A stretch of DNA of 30,085 nt from CAYNDL01 sp964396115. GTDB taxonomy: Bacteria > Patescibacteriota > Andersenbacteria > UBA10190 > CAIZMI01. The stretch spans positions 1-30,085 of the forward strand of contig CAYNDL010000006.1 of the NCBI GenBank assembly GCA_964396115.1, written 5' to 3'. The position numbers were made by a program, and so were the translations under genes. This document shows positions 29,999 through 30,085 of this stretch, piece after piece (the stretch's first letter is position 1; each line of letters begins with the position of its first letter). The notes under the pieces are model-generated. The model ran no database searches. It saw nothing but the letters and a program-made list of their open reading frames with translations, and was not told the DNA's origin.

Positions 29999-30085
29999 CA
30001 GCGGACACCTTGGGCTTCAGGTTCGTAATGTTCCATATCTACCGCAGCAAACGAGGCGCAATCGTCGCGGAAATATAACGAAACA
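29998..30085 (-). CDS. C-terminal fragment of an unidentified gene upstream of recR
   Basis: The minus strand is open from the window edge to TGA 29998-30000, giving a 28-residue tail that includes LYFRDDCASFAAVDMEHYEP. The stop overlaps the recR ATG, as expected for an operon partner. dnaX or ybaB often precede recR, but the fragment is too short to recognise. Confidence 0.5.
   Translation of the reverse strand, partial: VSLYFRDDCASFAAVDMEHYEPEAQGVR

Noticed and set aside
1..30085. Recoded UGA (as in Gracilibacteria/SR1)
   Set aside because: UGA ends several recognised genes (for example ftsE) and RF2 is encoded.
1..30085. CRISPR array or prophage
   Set aside because: No regularly spaced direct repeats, no cas, integrase or phage structural genes were seen.

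Overview
The window reads as a chromosomal segment of a small-genome bacterium, most likely Candidate Phyla Radiation (Patescibacteria, Parcubacteria-like). This is an inference. It rests on the mix of a DUF4012 protein, several secreted or membrane proteins with carboxypeptidase-regulatory-like domains, tightly overlapping genes, moderate GC, and single-copy housekeeping genes (prfB, ftsEX, rsgA, rplU, recR) scattered among hypothetical proteins. TGA is used as a normal stop and a release-factor-2 gene is present, so a recoded-UGA lineage is unlikely. No prophage, insertion sequence, rRNA or CRISPR array was seen.

Layout. 0-1.4 kb: the end of an HtrA-like PDZ protein whose catalytic serine appears lost, then an FtsB/DivIC-like septum protein and a membrane protein, all overlapping. 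1.4-2.6 kb: a structured intergenic region, tRNA-Gly(CCC), a Nudix hydrolase and tRNA-Thr(CGT). 2.6-7.0 kb: rsgA, a second Nudix hydrolase, prfB with a +1 programmed frameshift, ftsE and ftsX. 7.1-12.8 kb: an envelope block with a secreted CAP-domain protein, two carboxypeptidase-regulatory-like proteins, a DUF4012 protein and a Kazal-domain protein interrupted by a -1 frameshift at a slippery-looking heptamer. 12.9-14.9 kb: a minus-strand operon of HD hydrolase, unknown protein, TspO and DedA/VTT-like protein. 15.0-18.4 kb: an unusual GC-rich stretch with a 137-aa unknown protein, tRNA-Gln(CTG), a 427-aa coiled-coil membrane protein, a highly structured candidate ncRNA of about 300 nt, and purE. 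18.5-21.0 kb: an alpha/beta hydrolase and an ABC-2 exporter pair. 21.1-25.8 kb: a PIN protein, a coiled-coil lytic transglycosylase and a UvrD helicase fused to an Fe-S nuclease. 25.9-30.1 kb: a membrane glycosyltransferase with a WecA-like phosphotransferase, rplU, recR and the end of another gene.

Themes. Cell envelope and division dominate: FtsB-like protein, FtsEX, a lytic transglycosylase with an EnvC-like coiled coil, and WecA-like plus GT2 enzymes. Many genes carry a -10 box that ends only 6-10 nt before the start codon, which implies leaderless mRNAs. The genes of the GC-rich stretch instead have consensus promoters, longer leaders, Shine-Dalgarno sites and their own terminators.

The best candidates for something undescribed are (1) a roughly 180-bp structured repeat found just 3' of two different tRNA genes, bounded by a copy of that tRNA's own 3' end, with compensatory base changes between copies, and (2) the GC-rich structured RNA at about 17450-17759, which has its own promoter and terminator and matches no RNA family recognised by eye.
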